Assembly: GCA_902596775.1 (NCBI GenBank)
Contig: CACJVE010000004.1
Coordinates: 1 to 64,000 of the forward strand
Direction of reading: 5' to 3'
Length of the DNA stretch: 64,000 nt
Origin: an uncultured SAR92 cluster bacterium
Lineage (GTDB): Bacteria > Pseudomonadota > Gammaproteobacteria > Pseudomonadales > Porticoccaceae
Part shown: in pieces, positions 9,171 through 17,415 of the stretch
How positions within the stretch are numbered: position 1 is the stretch's first letter
Layout of the letters: the number at the start of each line of letters is the position of its first letter
The notes under the pieces: model-generated
What the model was told of the DNA's origin: nothing
What the model saw: the letters and a program-made list of their open reading frames with translations, nothing else
Databases searched by the model: none
Position numbers and translations under genes: made by a program

Positions 9171-9557
9171 TTAATTTTTGGAATCCTTATAATATACCTC
9201 TATGTTCGCAGTATCATTTAAAAAATCAATATCAACAACTTTCACCTCACACACTGAGAGGCCGGTACGTTTTGATAAATCCTCAAATAATTCTTTCTTC
9301 TTTTCGGGAGAGATATTTTCAATTTTCTCTCAATTAATTTTAACTACATGTTTATCTGTTGCGAACAGATTTGTCTCCGCAAGTATTACCAAAGAATACG
9401 ACTCCATGCATTGATTTAATATTTCATGTAACTCCGAGGCTAAAAATATAAATTTACTATCAACTCTGTCCATAAGATCTACCGAGTTAGCCTGTGTTAA
9501 ATCATGCTTTGACATTTTATTAAATACTGGAGTCAATTCATTAAATGGTTTATTCAA
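9171..9557 (-). pseudogene. Collapsed VTC-domain / DUF4956 gene pair
   Basis: Reading the minus strand from ATG at 9557, about 60 residues match the N-terminus of VTC (CYTH-fold polyphosphate polymerase-like) proteins, notably LMDRVDSKFIF followed by a helix and YSLVIL. Then, in the same frame, a TGA stop at 9330-9332 interrupts sequence matching the C-terminus of DUF4956 membrane proteins: EKIENISPEKKKELFEDL, SKRTGLSVCEV and VDIDFLNDTANIEVYY. The whole catalytic part of VTC and the membrane part of DUF4956 are gone. VTC and DUF4956 genes are commonly neighbours, so one deletion joining the front of the first to the back of the second explains this. Family calls are from memory of motifs; a profile search would settle them. 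Confidence 0.7.
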
Positions 9558-9629
9558 AATTTTTGCACCAATGTGAGAGCTTTGAGATCTTATAACTGTA
9601 ATAATTCTGAAACATACAACAAAACGTGA

Positions 9630-9647
9630 TTAATTAATATTAATTAA
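9630..9647. promoter_or_regulatory. Perfect AT palindrome upstream of the AGCS symporter
   Basis: The 18 bases TTAATTAATATTAATTAA are their own reverse complement and lie about 70 bases before the symporter start, between the VTC remnant and the gene. It could be an operator or simply a low-complexity AT repeat; the repeated TTAA units make chance self-complementarity more likely than usual. The rest of the 157-base gap (9558-9714) shows an AAAGGA-type ribosome site just before the symporter ATG and no other gene. Confidence 0.3.
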
Positions 9648-9714
9648 TTAAACTCATACAATCACTTTGCAAACTTTACTGAAAAACTTCTCTTTAATTA
9701 CGAAAGGATAATTC

Positions 9715-11157
9715 ATGGCTTCTTTGGATCAACAGATTGATCGGTTTGTACAACCATTTTCTTCAGGACTTTCAGATTTTATATTCTATAAAATACCAAT
9801 TTTTGGTAATGATTTCCCTATTATTGTTCTATGGCTTGTAACAGCAGCTACATTTTTTACTTTTTACTATGGATTTATAAACATAAGAGCCTTCCCTGCT
9901 GCATTAAGATTAGTGTTCGGTTCCTCAGAAAAAACCAAGGGTGCTCAGGGTGAAATCACCCACTTTCAAGCATTATCAACTGCTATCTCAGGAACTGTGG
10001 GAATTGGAAATATTGGAGGTGTTGCCGTTGCTATATCTATTGGAGGTCCAGGAGCAGCGTTTTGGCTCTTTCTGGCAGGGTTTCTCGGCATGTCTACAAA
10101 GTTTGTTGAGTGCACATTAGGAGTCAAATATAGGAAGTCCAATGCTGATGGGTCAGTATCTGGTGGGCCAATGTATTATCTAGAGCACTGCCTTTCCATT
10201 AGAGGATATCCTGGTCTTGGGAAACTACTTGGTTCATTTTATGCGATTTCATTAGTAATAGGCTGTTTTGGTATAGGAAATATGTTTCAGTCAAATCAGG
10301 CATATGTTCAATTTCTGTCAATAACAGGTGGCGAAAGTAGTTTTTTTGCAGATAAAGGATGGTTATTCGGGATTATTCTAGCTGGAGCTGTTGGGCTTGT
10401 TATTATCGGTGGCATCAAATCCATTGCAAAAGCTGCTTCAAAAATTGTTCCATCGATGGCTGGATTATATCTCGTAGCTGCATTAATAATTTTAATTCTG
10501 AGCTTCGACTCAATTGACGATGCATTTAAATTAATCATACAAAGTGCATTTGGACTAAATAGCTTTGCGGGAGGTGCTATTGGAGCACTGATCATTGGAT
10601 TCCAGAGATCTGCTTTTTCAAATGAAGCTGGGATGGGGACTGCATCAATAGCACATTCGGCAGTAGAGACGAATGAACCAATCACCGAGGGGCTAGTCTC
10701 ACTTCTGGAACCCTTTATCGATACTATGGTTATTTGTACGCTTACATCGCTTGTAATTATTACAACTTTGTATACAGACGGTTCCCCTTTTGGTGATCTT
10801 GAGGGCATTGCGATAACCTCTGCAGCTTTTGCATACCATATTGGTTGGTTTCCAGTTCTATTAGGCATTGCCGCCCTTTTGTTTGCATTTTCAACTGCTA
10901 TTGCGTGGGCCTATTACGGCTTGAAAAGTTGGACTTATATTTTTGGAGAAAGTGCAGTCTCCGAACTTATCTTCAAAATCATCTTCTGTTTTTTTGTTTG
11001 CCTAGGTTGCATGATAAAGCTTTCTGCAGTGCTCGATTTTTCTGATGCAATGGTATTTGTCATCGCAGTGCCAAACATTATAGGTTTATACATTTTTGCA
11101 CCTGAGGTTAAACGAGATCTCATTAGTTACCTTGATCGCCACAAGCTCGGCTCCTAG
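9715..11157 (+). CDS. AGCS family Na+:alanine/glycine symporter
   Basis: This is a 480-residue polytopic protein with about 11 hydrophobic segments. Family motifs include GTVGIGNIGGVAVAIS and GGPGAAFW in the first third and the highly characteristic FSNEAGMGTASIAHSA near residues 300-317. AGCS proteins import alanine, glycine or related small amino acids with sodium at the inner membrane. The next gene, a glutamine amidotransferase-like protein, starts two bases after the stop, so the two form an operon. Within this cluster of gamma-glutamylation genes the true substrate may be an amino acid or amine derivative rather than alanine; that is inference from context. Confidence 0.92.
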   Translation: MASLDQQIDRFVQPFSSGLSDFIFYKIPIFGNDFPIIVLWLVTAATFFTFYYGFINIRAFPAALRLVFGSSEKTKGAQGEITHFQALSTAISGTVGIGNIGGVAVAISIGGPGAAFWLFLAGFLGMSTKFVECTLGVKYRKSNADGSVSGGPMYYLEHCLSIRGYPGLGKLLGSFYAISLVIGCFGIGNMFQSNQAYVQFLSITGGESSFFADKGWLFGIILAGAVGLVIIGGIKSIAKAASKIVPSMAGLYLVAALIILILSFDSIDDAFKLIIQSAFGLNSFAGGAIGALIIGFQRSAFSNEAGMGTASIAHSAVETNEPITEGLVSLLEPFIDTMVICTLTSLVIITTLYTDGSPFGDLEGIAITSAAFAYHIGWFPVLLGIAALLFAFSTAIAWAYYGLKSWTYIFGESAVSELIFKIIFCFFVCLGCMIKLSAVLDFSDAMVFVIAVPNIIGLYIFAPEVKRDLISYLDRHKLGS

Positions 11158-11159
11158 AA

Positions 11160-11873
11160 ATGAAAATTGGAATTCTTTGCACGGATGATGTCAGGCCTGA
11201 GCTTGTTAAGACTTATGGTGACTATCCATCAATGTTTGAGTGCCTTTTGCACGCATCCAATGTCTCTAAAACTAGCCTATTCTTCAAAACCTATGAGGCA
11301 CACAAAGGTGAATTCCCAGAATCGATACATGATGAAGATGCGTTCTTGATTACGGGAAGTAAATTGAGCGTTTATGACAAGGTAGACTGGATAAATAGCT
11401 TGGAGAAATTTATTGGCAAGTTATTCTCTTCTAATAAAAAGATTGTGGGCATCTGTTTTGGACATCAGATAATCGCTCAATCTTTAGGCGGGAAGGTAGA
11501 AAAGTCACGAAATGGTTGGCAGATTGGGGTGAGGACAGCACATTCCGTAGCTACCCCAAGCGAACAACAAAATAATCTTGGTCAATTTAATCTGATTTAT
11601 AGTCATCAAGACGAAGTTACGAGTGCGCCAGAGGCTGCGGACATAAGTGCGTCAACAGAAACATGTCATAACGTCATGATGAAAATAGGAAATAATGTTT
11701 TAACTTTTCAAGGTCATCCCGAGTTCTCGGTTGAATATGCACTAGAATTATTAAAGTTAAGGGAAGATTTGTACGACGATAATCATTTGGAGGAAGCAAG
11801 GAAATCGCTAAAACGTCTCTCTGCTGATGACGAAAAGGTTGGAAGGCTAATAATAGATTTTTTGCTTCAATAG
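11160..11873 (+). CDS. Class I glutamine amidotransferase-like hydrolase
   Basis: This 237-residue stand-alone GATase1 domain has the full triad: nucleophile C99 in GICFGHQ, H186 and E188 in FQGHPEFS. The wording is like the GMP-synthase-type amidotransferase family rather than the PuuD type. Stand-alone proteins of this kind often hydrolyse gamma-glutamyl bonds. Here it is co-transcribed with an AGCS symporter and faces a PuuA-like ligase and PuuB-like oxidase, so a plausible job is removing the gamma-glutamyl group at the end of a gamma-glutamylated amine pathway, as PuuD/SpuA do. Its stop lies six bases from the convergent dioxygenase gene. Confidence 0.85.
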   Translation: MKIGILCTDDVRPELVKTYGDYPSMFECLLHASNVSKTSLFFKTYEAHKGEFPESIHDEDAFLITGSKLSVYDKVDWINSLEKFIGKLFSSNKKIVGICFGHQIIAQSLGGKVEKSRNGWQIGVRTAHSVATPSEQQNNLGQFNLIYSHQDEVTSAPEAADISASTETCHNVMMKIGNNVLTFQGHPEFSVEYALELLKLREDLYDDNHLEEARKSLKRLSADDEKVGRLIIDFLLQ

Positions 11874-11879
11874 AATCGA

Positions 11880-12689
11880 TTAAGGACTTTCTATTGTAAT
11901 TCTTTCTAGTCGTCTTGAAGCGGGAAAATAATCATTTATTGGTTTGTGTTGAGTGCTTCGATTGTCCCAAATAACAACTGCATTCTTACTCCAGTTAAAA
12001 CGACAAGTGAATTCAGGCGTTTTAATATGATTAAAAAGAAAATTTAATAAATAATCACTTTCAGACTTGGGTAAGTTTGTTATTTTAGTGGTAAAGAGTT
12101 CATTCACGTAAATCCCGAACTTCTTCGTTATGGGATGAATATTGATGACTGGATGTGTCACCGGTGGATTCTCTTTAATTGCCAGTTTTAGTCTCTTCCT
12201 GCCCTCTGGTTGACTCAGCGTTTCTTGAAATCCATGGCTAAAATCATGCACTGCGCTCAGTCCTTTTAGCATTTCTTGCATATTGGAGGATAGACCATTG
12301 AAGGCTGCTGTCATACTAGACCAAAGTGTATCACCACCCACTTCTGGGATAATTCTTGAACGCAAAACTGTCCCAAGTGGAGGTTTGTTGCTATAAGTCA
12401 TATCACTATGCCAACACTCTATTTTGCTCGGACTATCGGCAGTGCTCTCAAGAATCGATATTTCAGGAAAGTTTTCAACAGTATTATAAGCTGGATGAGG
12501 CTTCACCAAACCAATACTTTCCGCAAGCCTTTTATGACTAGAGTAGCTTATATCTTGATCACGAAAGAATAGAACTTGATGTTCCATCAACAGATGATGG
12601 ATTTCTATATAAAGCGACGTATTGTTATCATTAAGATTAACATCTGTTATCTCTGCGCCTAATACTCCAAGCCTTTTATTAATGCGCAT
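11880..12689 (-). CDS. TauD/TfdA-family Fe(II)/2-oxoglutarate dioxygenase
   Basis: This 269-residue protein shows the iron facial triad H94-x-D96 (CWHSDMTY) and the distal H248 (DNRSTQHKP), with the 2-oxoglutarate-binding Arg in the following SRRLERI. The N-terminal GAEITDVNL and VLFFRDQ segments are typical of TauD-like enzymes. It oxidatively hydroxylates a small molecule using 2-oxoglutarate and oxygen, yielding succinate and CO2. It lies 46 bases downstream of the glutamine-synthetase-like gene on the same strand and probably shares its transcript. Taurine is only one of many substrates of this family, and nothing else here suggests sulfonate use; an amine or betaine-like substrate fits the neighbours better. 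Confidence 0.88.
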   Translation of the reverse strand: MRINKRLGVLGAEITDVNLNDNNTSLYIEIHHLLMEHQVLFFRDQDISYSSHKRLAESIGLVKPHPAYNTVENFPEISILESTADSPSKIECWHSDMTYSNKPPLGTVLRSRIIPEVGGDTLWSSMTAAFNGLSSNMQEMLKGLSAVHDFSHGFQETLSQPEGRKRLKLAIKENPPVTHPVINIHPITKKFGIYVNELFTTKITNLPKSESDYLLNFLFNHIKTPEFTCRFNWSKNAVVIWDNRSTQHKPINDYFPASRRLERITIESP

Positions 12690-12735
12690 ATTGACCTATA
12701 ATTTTATTTAATATAATAGATTAAATATATGATTT

Positions 12736-14085
12736 TCATACATTTAATAGTAGATGTTCTCTCTCCCATGAAGAGATTACTTTATTAAACTGCTCAAACT
12801 CAACTAGTTTAATAGAAGTATACAGTTGAATAAATTTGTCTCCAAATATCTCAGATATCTCTTTGTTTTCTTGTAGGCCTCTAAGCGCCTCCTCTAGAGT
12901 TCTTGGAACGTCAAAATCTAGTTCGTATGCGTTTCCTGTATATGCTTCAGTTGGTTTAATAGAATTCTTCATGCCGAGATAGCCGCTTGCTAGTGTAGCT
13001 GCTACGGCTAGGTAGGGATTAACGTCTGCCCCCGGAAAACGATTCTCAACTCGGTAATTCACAGGGTCGGAGTCAGGAACTCTCAGGCCAGTTGTTCTAT
13101 TATCATAGCCCCAGTGAAGATTAATAGGAGCAGATATCTCACGAGTAAAACGGCGGTAAGAGTTAACATTTGGCGCGTATAAACTCATAACGTAGGGAGA
13201 ATATTTCTGCAAACCTCCAAGATAGTGGAAAAATTGATCGCTGTAACCACCCTCTTTGTCACTGAATATATTGTTTTCTGATTCTTTATCGAGGATGCTC
13301 TGATGAATGTGAGTCGCCGATCCAGGCTCGCTTGCCATGGGTTTAGCCATAAAAGTAGCGTACATGCCCTCTTTGAATGCAATCTCTCTGACCGCTCGTT
13401 TAAATGTAAAGACCTGATCCGCTATGCTCAGTGGCTCACCATGAACGAAATTCACCTCTAGTTGGGCTGCTCCTGATTCGTGAATAAGCGTATCCACCTC
13501 TAGATTCATTTTGTCACAACAGCTGTACATGCCCTCAACAAATGATTCAAATTCATTGGCTGCATCTATACTGTAGGATTGTCTAGCTGTTTCAGGCCTT
13601 CCCGATCTGCCCATCGGAGGCTTGAGTGGCAACCCAGGATTAGGATTCTTTTCTACAAGATAAAACTCCATCTCTGGTGCGATAATCGGCTTAAGACCGT
13701 CCTGATCGTAAAGTTTCAGTATTTTCTTTAAGATTGCTCTGCTTGAAAATTCATGAGGTTTACCATCCTTTGTATAGCAATCATGTATTATTTGACCGGT
13801 AACCTCATTTGCCCATGGAACCATTCTTATTGTTGCTGGATCCGGCTCCAAAAGCATATCCCCATCGATTGTTCCAAGTAGATCCCAGAAATCGTCTGAA
13901 TACTCCCCTGTTACCGTTTGAGCAAGAATTCCCTCAGGTAATCTACTTTCTTGCTTAAGGAACTTGTTTGCAGGAATAAACTTACCACGCGCGTTCCCAG
14001 TCATATCTGGCACGAGACACTCGATTTCAGCAATCTTGTTACTGTTAATCCAATCACTAATTTTACTTTTGCTATCTTCTGGCAT
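12736..14085 (-). CDS. Glutamine-synthetase-family gamma-glutamyl-amine ligase (PuuA-like)
   Basis: This 449-residue protein has the glutamine synthetase fold: an N-terminal beta-grasp part with CLVPDMTGNARGK, APEMEFYLVEK (metal-binding Glu), HESGAAQLEVNF, the ATP region around MAKPMASEPGSATHIHQS, and the C-terminal RVPDSDPVNYRVENRFPGADVNPYLA. This wording is the PuuA/GlnA3-like branch, which joins glutamate to amines such as putrescine, not the GlnA branch. It is divergent from the PuuB-like oxidase across an 79-base gap that holds paired palindromes. Together they suggest amine activation followed by oxidation. The true amine is not evident. E. coli PuuA is of similar length. Confidence 0.88.
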   Translation of the reverse strand: MPEDSKSKISDWINSNKIAEIECLVPDMTGNARGKFIPANKFLKQESRLPEGILAQTVTGEYSDDFWDLLGTIDGDMLLEPDPATIRMVPWANEVTGQIIHDCYTKDGKPHEFSSRAILKKILKLYDQDGLKPIIAPEMEFYLVEKNPNPGLPLKPPMGRSGRPETARQSYSIDAANEFESFVEGMYSCCDKMNLEVDTLIHESGAAQLEVNFVHGEPLSIADQVFTFKRAVREIAFKEGMYATFMAKPMASEPGSATHIHQSILDKESENNIFSDKEGGYSDQFFHYLGGLQKYSPYVMSLYAPNVNSYRRFTREISAPINLHWGYDNRTTGLRVPDSDPVNYRVENRFPGADVNPYLAVAATLASGYLGMKNSIKPTEAYTGNAYELDFDVPRTLEEALRGLQENKEISEIFGDKFIQLYTSIKLVEFEQFNKVISSWEREHLLLNV

Positions 14086-14088
14086 AAA

Positions 14089-14127
14089 TTGAATAAATAT
14101 TCGAAATATATTGAATTATTATTCAAT
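14089..14127. promoter_or_regulatory. Tandem palindromic operator candidates between ligase and oxidase genes
   Basis: Two copies of the pattern TTGAAT-N4-ATTC lie side by side, one at 14089-14105 (second arm carries an extra G) and a cleaner one at 14110-14127 (ATTGAAT, 4-base loop, ATTCAAT). Their equivalent bases are 22 apart, about two helical turns. They sit just upstream of the start of the glutamine-synthetase-like gene and in the shared promoter region of the divergent oxidase. The TetR-family gene two genes away is the obvious candidate binder. Seen directly: the symmetry and spacing; inferred: function. Confidence 0.55.
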
Positions 14128-14164
14128 TAAATGTTAATGTCAATGAAAGCAAAGAGAGGTAGTA

Positions 14165-15421
14165 ATGGATTCGTATTACACTGCAACTGCCAAATCAAAA
14201 GTTATATATGACAAATTGCAGTCCGACATCGATACAGATATCTGTATTATTGGCGGAGGATTCACTGGAATATCGTCAGCACTTCACCTTGTTAATCTAG
14301 GCTACAAAGTAGTGGTTCTAGAGGCTAACCAACCCGGATATGGTGCTTCTGGTAGGAATGGAGGTCATGTCGGAATCGGTCAAAGGGTTGATCAATTTTA
14401 CTTGGAAAAGAAATTCGGATGGCACAAAGCTAAGACCCTTTGGGACATGAGTATTGAGGCTGTAGACACTGTAAAGAATCTTATAAATGAGCATTCTATT
14501 GAGTGTAACCTGAAACATGGGGATATCCACTTTGCTCACAAAAAGTCACTGTGCTCAGATTTGCAAGAAGAAGTTGAGCATCTCAACAAGCACTATAATT
14601 TCTCGGGAACTTATATAGAGAGAGATTGCTTGCAAGACTACATTGGAACTGATGTTTTTTATGGTGGTGTAATCGAAAATCACTCGTGTCACCTCCATCC
14701 ATTGAAATATCTACAAGGACTCACATTGGCTGCGACTAAAGCTGGCGTTAAAGTATATGGGGAGTCTTTGGTAAGCGAATACAACTCCTCCCCTACCCTT
14801 GTTAAAACAGAATTTGGAAGTGTTAGATGTGATCATCTGATTATTGCATGTAATGGTTACATAAAAAATCTGGAGCCGAAAATCAATGGTTATATAATGC
14901 CAATAAACAATTTTGTAATTGCCACTGAGAGATTGGACGAGAAACTAGCCAAAACCATAATTCCTCTTGATACTTCAATGTCTGATACTAGATTTGTAAT
15001 TAATTATTGGAAATTATCTGGAGATAATCGCCTTATCTTTGGGGGAGGAGAAAACTATACAAAAAGATTTCCAAAAGATATAAAAAGATTTGTGCAAAGG
15101 TATATGTTAAAGATTTACCCGCAACTTGCGACCGTAGCAGTAGAGTATGGTTGGGGTGGGACATTAGCAATCACTCTTAATAGGCTACCTCACTTTGGTT
15201 GTTTATCCAATAATGTATGGTTTATGCAGGGTTATTCAGGTCATGGAATTGCAGCTTCGACTCTTGCGGGAAAACTTGTATCAGAGGCTATTTCAGGGGA
15301 TCCCTCACGATTTAACGTAATTTCAGGTCTTCCAACATTGAAGTTCCCAGGCGGAACACTTCTGCGCTGGCCAGGAATGGTTGCTGGAATGCTTTATTAC
15401 ACATTGCGCGACAGATTTTAG
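14165..15421 (+). CDS. FAD-dependent gamma-glutamylamine oxidase (PuuB-like, DAO family)
   Basis: This 418-residue flavoprotein has the N-terminal dinucleotide motif IIGGGFTGISSALHLVNLGYKV and the PuuB/ordL-type block GYGASGRNGGHVGIGQ. A C-terminal FAD contact with GYSGHGIAASTLAGKLVSEA completes the D-amino-acid oxidase fold. In the Puu pathway this enzyme oxidises gamma-glutamylputrescine to the aldehyde with release of ammonia and hydrogen peroxide. The matching ligase is divergent, and a TetR regulator follows 17 bases downstream in the same direction. The PuuC-type aldehyde dehydrogenase is not in the cluster. Confidence 0.88.
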   Translation: MDSYYTATAKSKVIYDKLQSDIDTDICIIGGGFTGISSALHLVNLGYKVVVLEANQPGYGASGRNGGHVGIGQRVDQFYLEKKFGWHKAKTLWDMSIEAVDTVKNLINEHSIECNLKHGDIHFAHKKSLCSDLQEEVEHLNKHYNFSGTYIERDCLQDYIGTDVFYGGVIENHSCHLHPLKYLQGLTLAATKAGVKVYGESLVSEYNSSPTLVKTEFGSVRCDHLIIACNGYIKNLEPKINGYIMPINNFVIATERLDEKLAKTIIPLDTSMSDTRFVINYWKLSGDNRLIFGGGENYTKRFPKDIKRFVQRYMLKIYPQLATVAVEYGWGGTLAITLNRLPHFGCLSNNVWFMQGYSGHGIAASTLAGKLVSEAISGDPSRFNVISGLPTLKFPGGTLLRWPGMVAGMLYYTLRDRF

Positions 15422-15438
15422 TCATAGGAGCATCTGAA

Positions 15439-16062
15439 ATGCCAAGAATACTAGCGCCGAGAAATCTTCCCATGCAACAACGAGCACTCGAAAAGAGGGA
15501 GATGATACTATCTGTCACAGCAAAACTGTTAGGGACAGTTGGTCAGGATGATCTCACAACTATACTTATTGCTAATAAAACGGGTATATCAGTTGGCACT
15601 CTGTATCACTATTTTCCAAACAAGTACTCAATACTATTTGCCCTATCACAAAGATGGTTAAATGAAATTGATTATGCACTGGATGATATAGATAATTTTT
15701 CGTTGAAGGACGTTTCCTTAAGAGATTTTACTAATTACAGTATCGATAGAATGCTAAATGTTTATACAGATCAGGAGGGTATTTTGCCCCTTGTACAATT
15801 AATGTCTGGAGTCCCTGAGTTGAAAGAATTAGATGAAGAACACGATGAGAAAATCATATTTACTATGTCTAAAATATTTAACAGGCTCAGTATTTCCTCA
15901 AACCCATTAACATTATCAAGACTGAGTCAAACGTGGCTTGAAGTGACTCATGCCATTCTCCTGATAGCAATTACCTCTAAAAAGGATGATAAAAAATCAA
16001 TTTTAAGTGATTTAAAACACATGATCATGAGCTTGCTTGAGAAGGCTAAATCGAATTTTTAA
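15439..16062 (+). CDS. TetR-family transcriptional regulator
   Basis: This 207-residue regulator has the TetR DNA-binding domain in residues 18-68: KREMILSVTAKLL, then ANKTGISVGTLYHYFPNKYSIL, the recognition helix region. The C-terminal ligand-binding half is divergent, as usual. It follows the PuuB-like oxidase by 17 bases and is probably co-transcribed, so it may regulate the divergent ligase/oxidase promoter that carries paired palindromes. The ligand may be the amine or its gamma-glutamyl form (inference). Its last four bases overlap the end of convergent gor. Confidence 0.9.
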   Translation: MPRILAPRNLPMQQRALEKREMILSVTAKLLGTVGQDDLTTILIANKTGISVGTLYHYFPNKYSILFALSQRWLNEIDYALDDIDNFSLKDVSLRDFTNYSIDRMLNVYTDQEGILPLVQLMSGVPELKELDEEHDEKIIFTMSKIFNRLSISSNPLTLSRLSQTWLEVTHAILLIAITSKKDDKKSILSDLKHMIMSLLEKAKSNF

Positions 16063-17411
16063 CGAGTTACAGATCTTAAGGTAACAAATTCTTCTGCCGT
16101 TGATGGATGTATTCCCACAGTATTGTCGAAGACTTCTTTCGTCGCTCCAGCTTTTATTGCTACAGCCATACCTTGAATAATTTCAGCCGCATGATCTCCA
16201 ACCATATGACAACCAACCACTTTATTGTCGGTTTTTTTAACAATTAATTTAACAGTTATCTGGCTTTTTTGATCAGAAAGGGAGGTTGACAAAGAATTAA
16301 ATGAGCTTACAAAAATATCAATTTCATTAAATTTTTGGCGAGCAACCTCTTCGCTCAAACCAACTGTTGCGAATTCAGGACTGCTAAAAATTGCTGTCGG
16401 TATGTTTTCATAGTCAAATATTTTCCTGGCACCAATTAAATTTTCAACTAGCACCATAGCCTCACTTATAGCCACCGGTGTTAGTTGATATCGATTAATC
16501 ACATCACCAAGTGCATAAATATTACCTACATTCGTTTCATAGTGCTTATTTACTTCCACAGCTCCATATTTATTCAATTTCAAACCAATATTATCAATTT
16601 TGAGATTTGAGAGATTTGGAGATCTCCCAATTGCACTTAAAACCATATCAGCCCGAATCTGGAACCCATTTATGGTTTGGATGCTTAGAGACCCATTTAC
16701 TTTTTCTATATTAGATATTTCATCATTAAGCTGTAAATCGATACCTTGAGCGATCATTGATTGCGTGATTTTACCCACCATTTCTCGGTCAAAAGCTCTT
16801 AGGATCTCTTGGCTTCTATTCATGAGAATTACATGAACTCCTAACTTATTCATAAGACAAGCGAACTCAATAGCAATGTAACCACCACCAATTATGAGCA
16901 ATTCTTTTGGTAAGTTTTCAATCGCAAACATATCATCAGAATGAACTACATGCTCATTACCTCTAAATATTGGTTGTCTTGAGTGGCCTCCAGTCGCAAT
17001 TAGAATTTTTTCTGCAGTAATTTTTTTGTCACCAATGTTTAAGGTATGTTCATCCAAAAAACTTGCACTATCATGATAAAGTTTTGCTCCTGAATTACTT
17101 ATAAGACCGTCATAGATCTTATTCAATCTCGCAATTTCTTTATCTTTGTTTTGTTTCAAAATCTCCCAAGAAAAAGATAGATTTGTAGCAGTCTGCCATC
17201 CAAAACTCTCACTAAGTTTAAATTTTGATGGGAACTGCGAGGCTATTACAAACAATTTTTTAGGTACACATCCTACGTTCACGCATGTGCCACCGAGAAA
17301 ACGCTCCTCTGCAACACCCACAGATAGCCCCTTATCCGCTGCCATCCTGGCCGCTCTGACTCCACCAGAGCCCGCACCTATGACAAATAAATCATAATCA
17401 AATTGACTCAA
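16059..17411 (-). CDS. gor: Glutathione-disulfide reductase
   Basis: This 450-residue class I pyridine-nucleotide disulfide oxidoreductase has the redox-active pair C43/C48 in GGTCVNVGCVPKKL, the FAD motif VIGAGSGGVRAAR at the N-terminus, an NADPH-domain GGGYIAIEFA, and the C-terminal VGIHPSTAEEFVTLR with the catalytic His and Glu. This end wording is glutathione reductase rather than dihydrolipoamide dehydrogenase. It regenerates reduced glutathione in the cytoplasm. It begins four bases after the end of serS on the same strand, so it is likely the last gene of the ftsK-lolA-crcB-serS run, an unusual placement for gor. Confidence 0.92.
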   Translation of the reverse strand: MSQFDYDLFVIGAGSGGVRAARMAADKGLSVGVAEERFLGGTCVNVGCVPKKLFVIASQFPSKFKLSESFGWQTATNLSFSWEILKQNKDKEIARLNKIYDGLISNSGAKLYHDSASFLDEHTLNIGDKKITAEKILIATGGHSRQPIFRGNEHVVHSDDMFAIENLPKELLIIGGGYIAIEFACLMNKLGVHVILMNRSQEILRAFDREMVGKITQSMIAQGIDLQLNDEISNIEKVNGSLSIQTINGFQIRADMVLSAIGRSPNLSNLKIDNIGLKLNKYGAVEVNKHYETNVGNIYALGDVINRYQLTPVAISEAMVLVENLIGARKIFDYENIPTAIFSSPEFATVGLSEEVARQKFNEIDIFVSSFNSLSTSLSDQKSQITVKLIVKKTDNKVVGCHMVGDHAAEIIQGMAVAIKAGATKEVFDNTVGIHPSTAEEFVTLRSVTR

Positions 17412-17415
17412 AGGG

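Noticed and set aside
10308..10868. Minus-strand 186-codon frame
   Set aside because: Lies fully inside the AGCS symporter on the opposite strand; no family features.
11880..12689. Taurine dioxygenase (tauD) proper
   Set aside because: The family is broad, and no taurine transporter or other sulfonate gene is close by.
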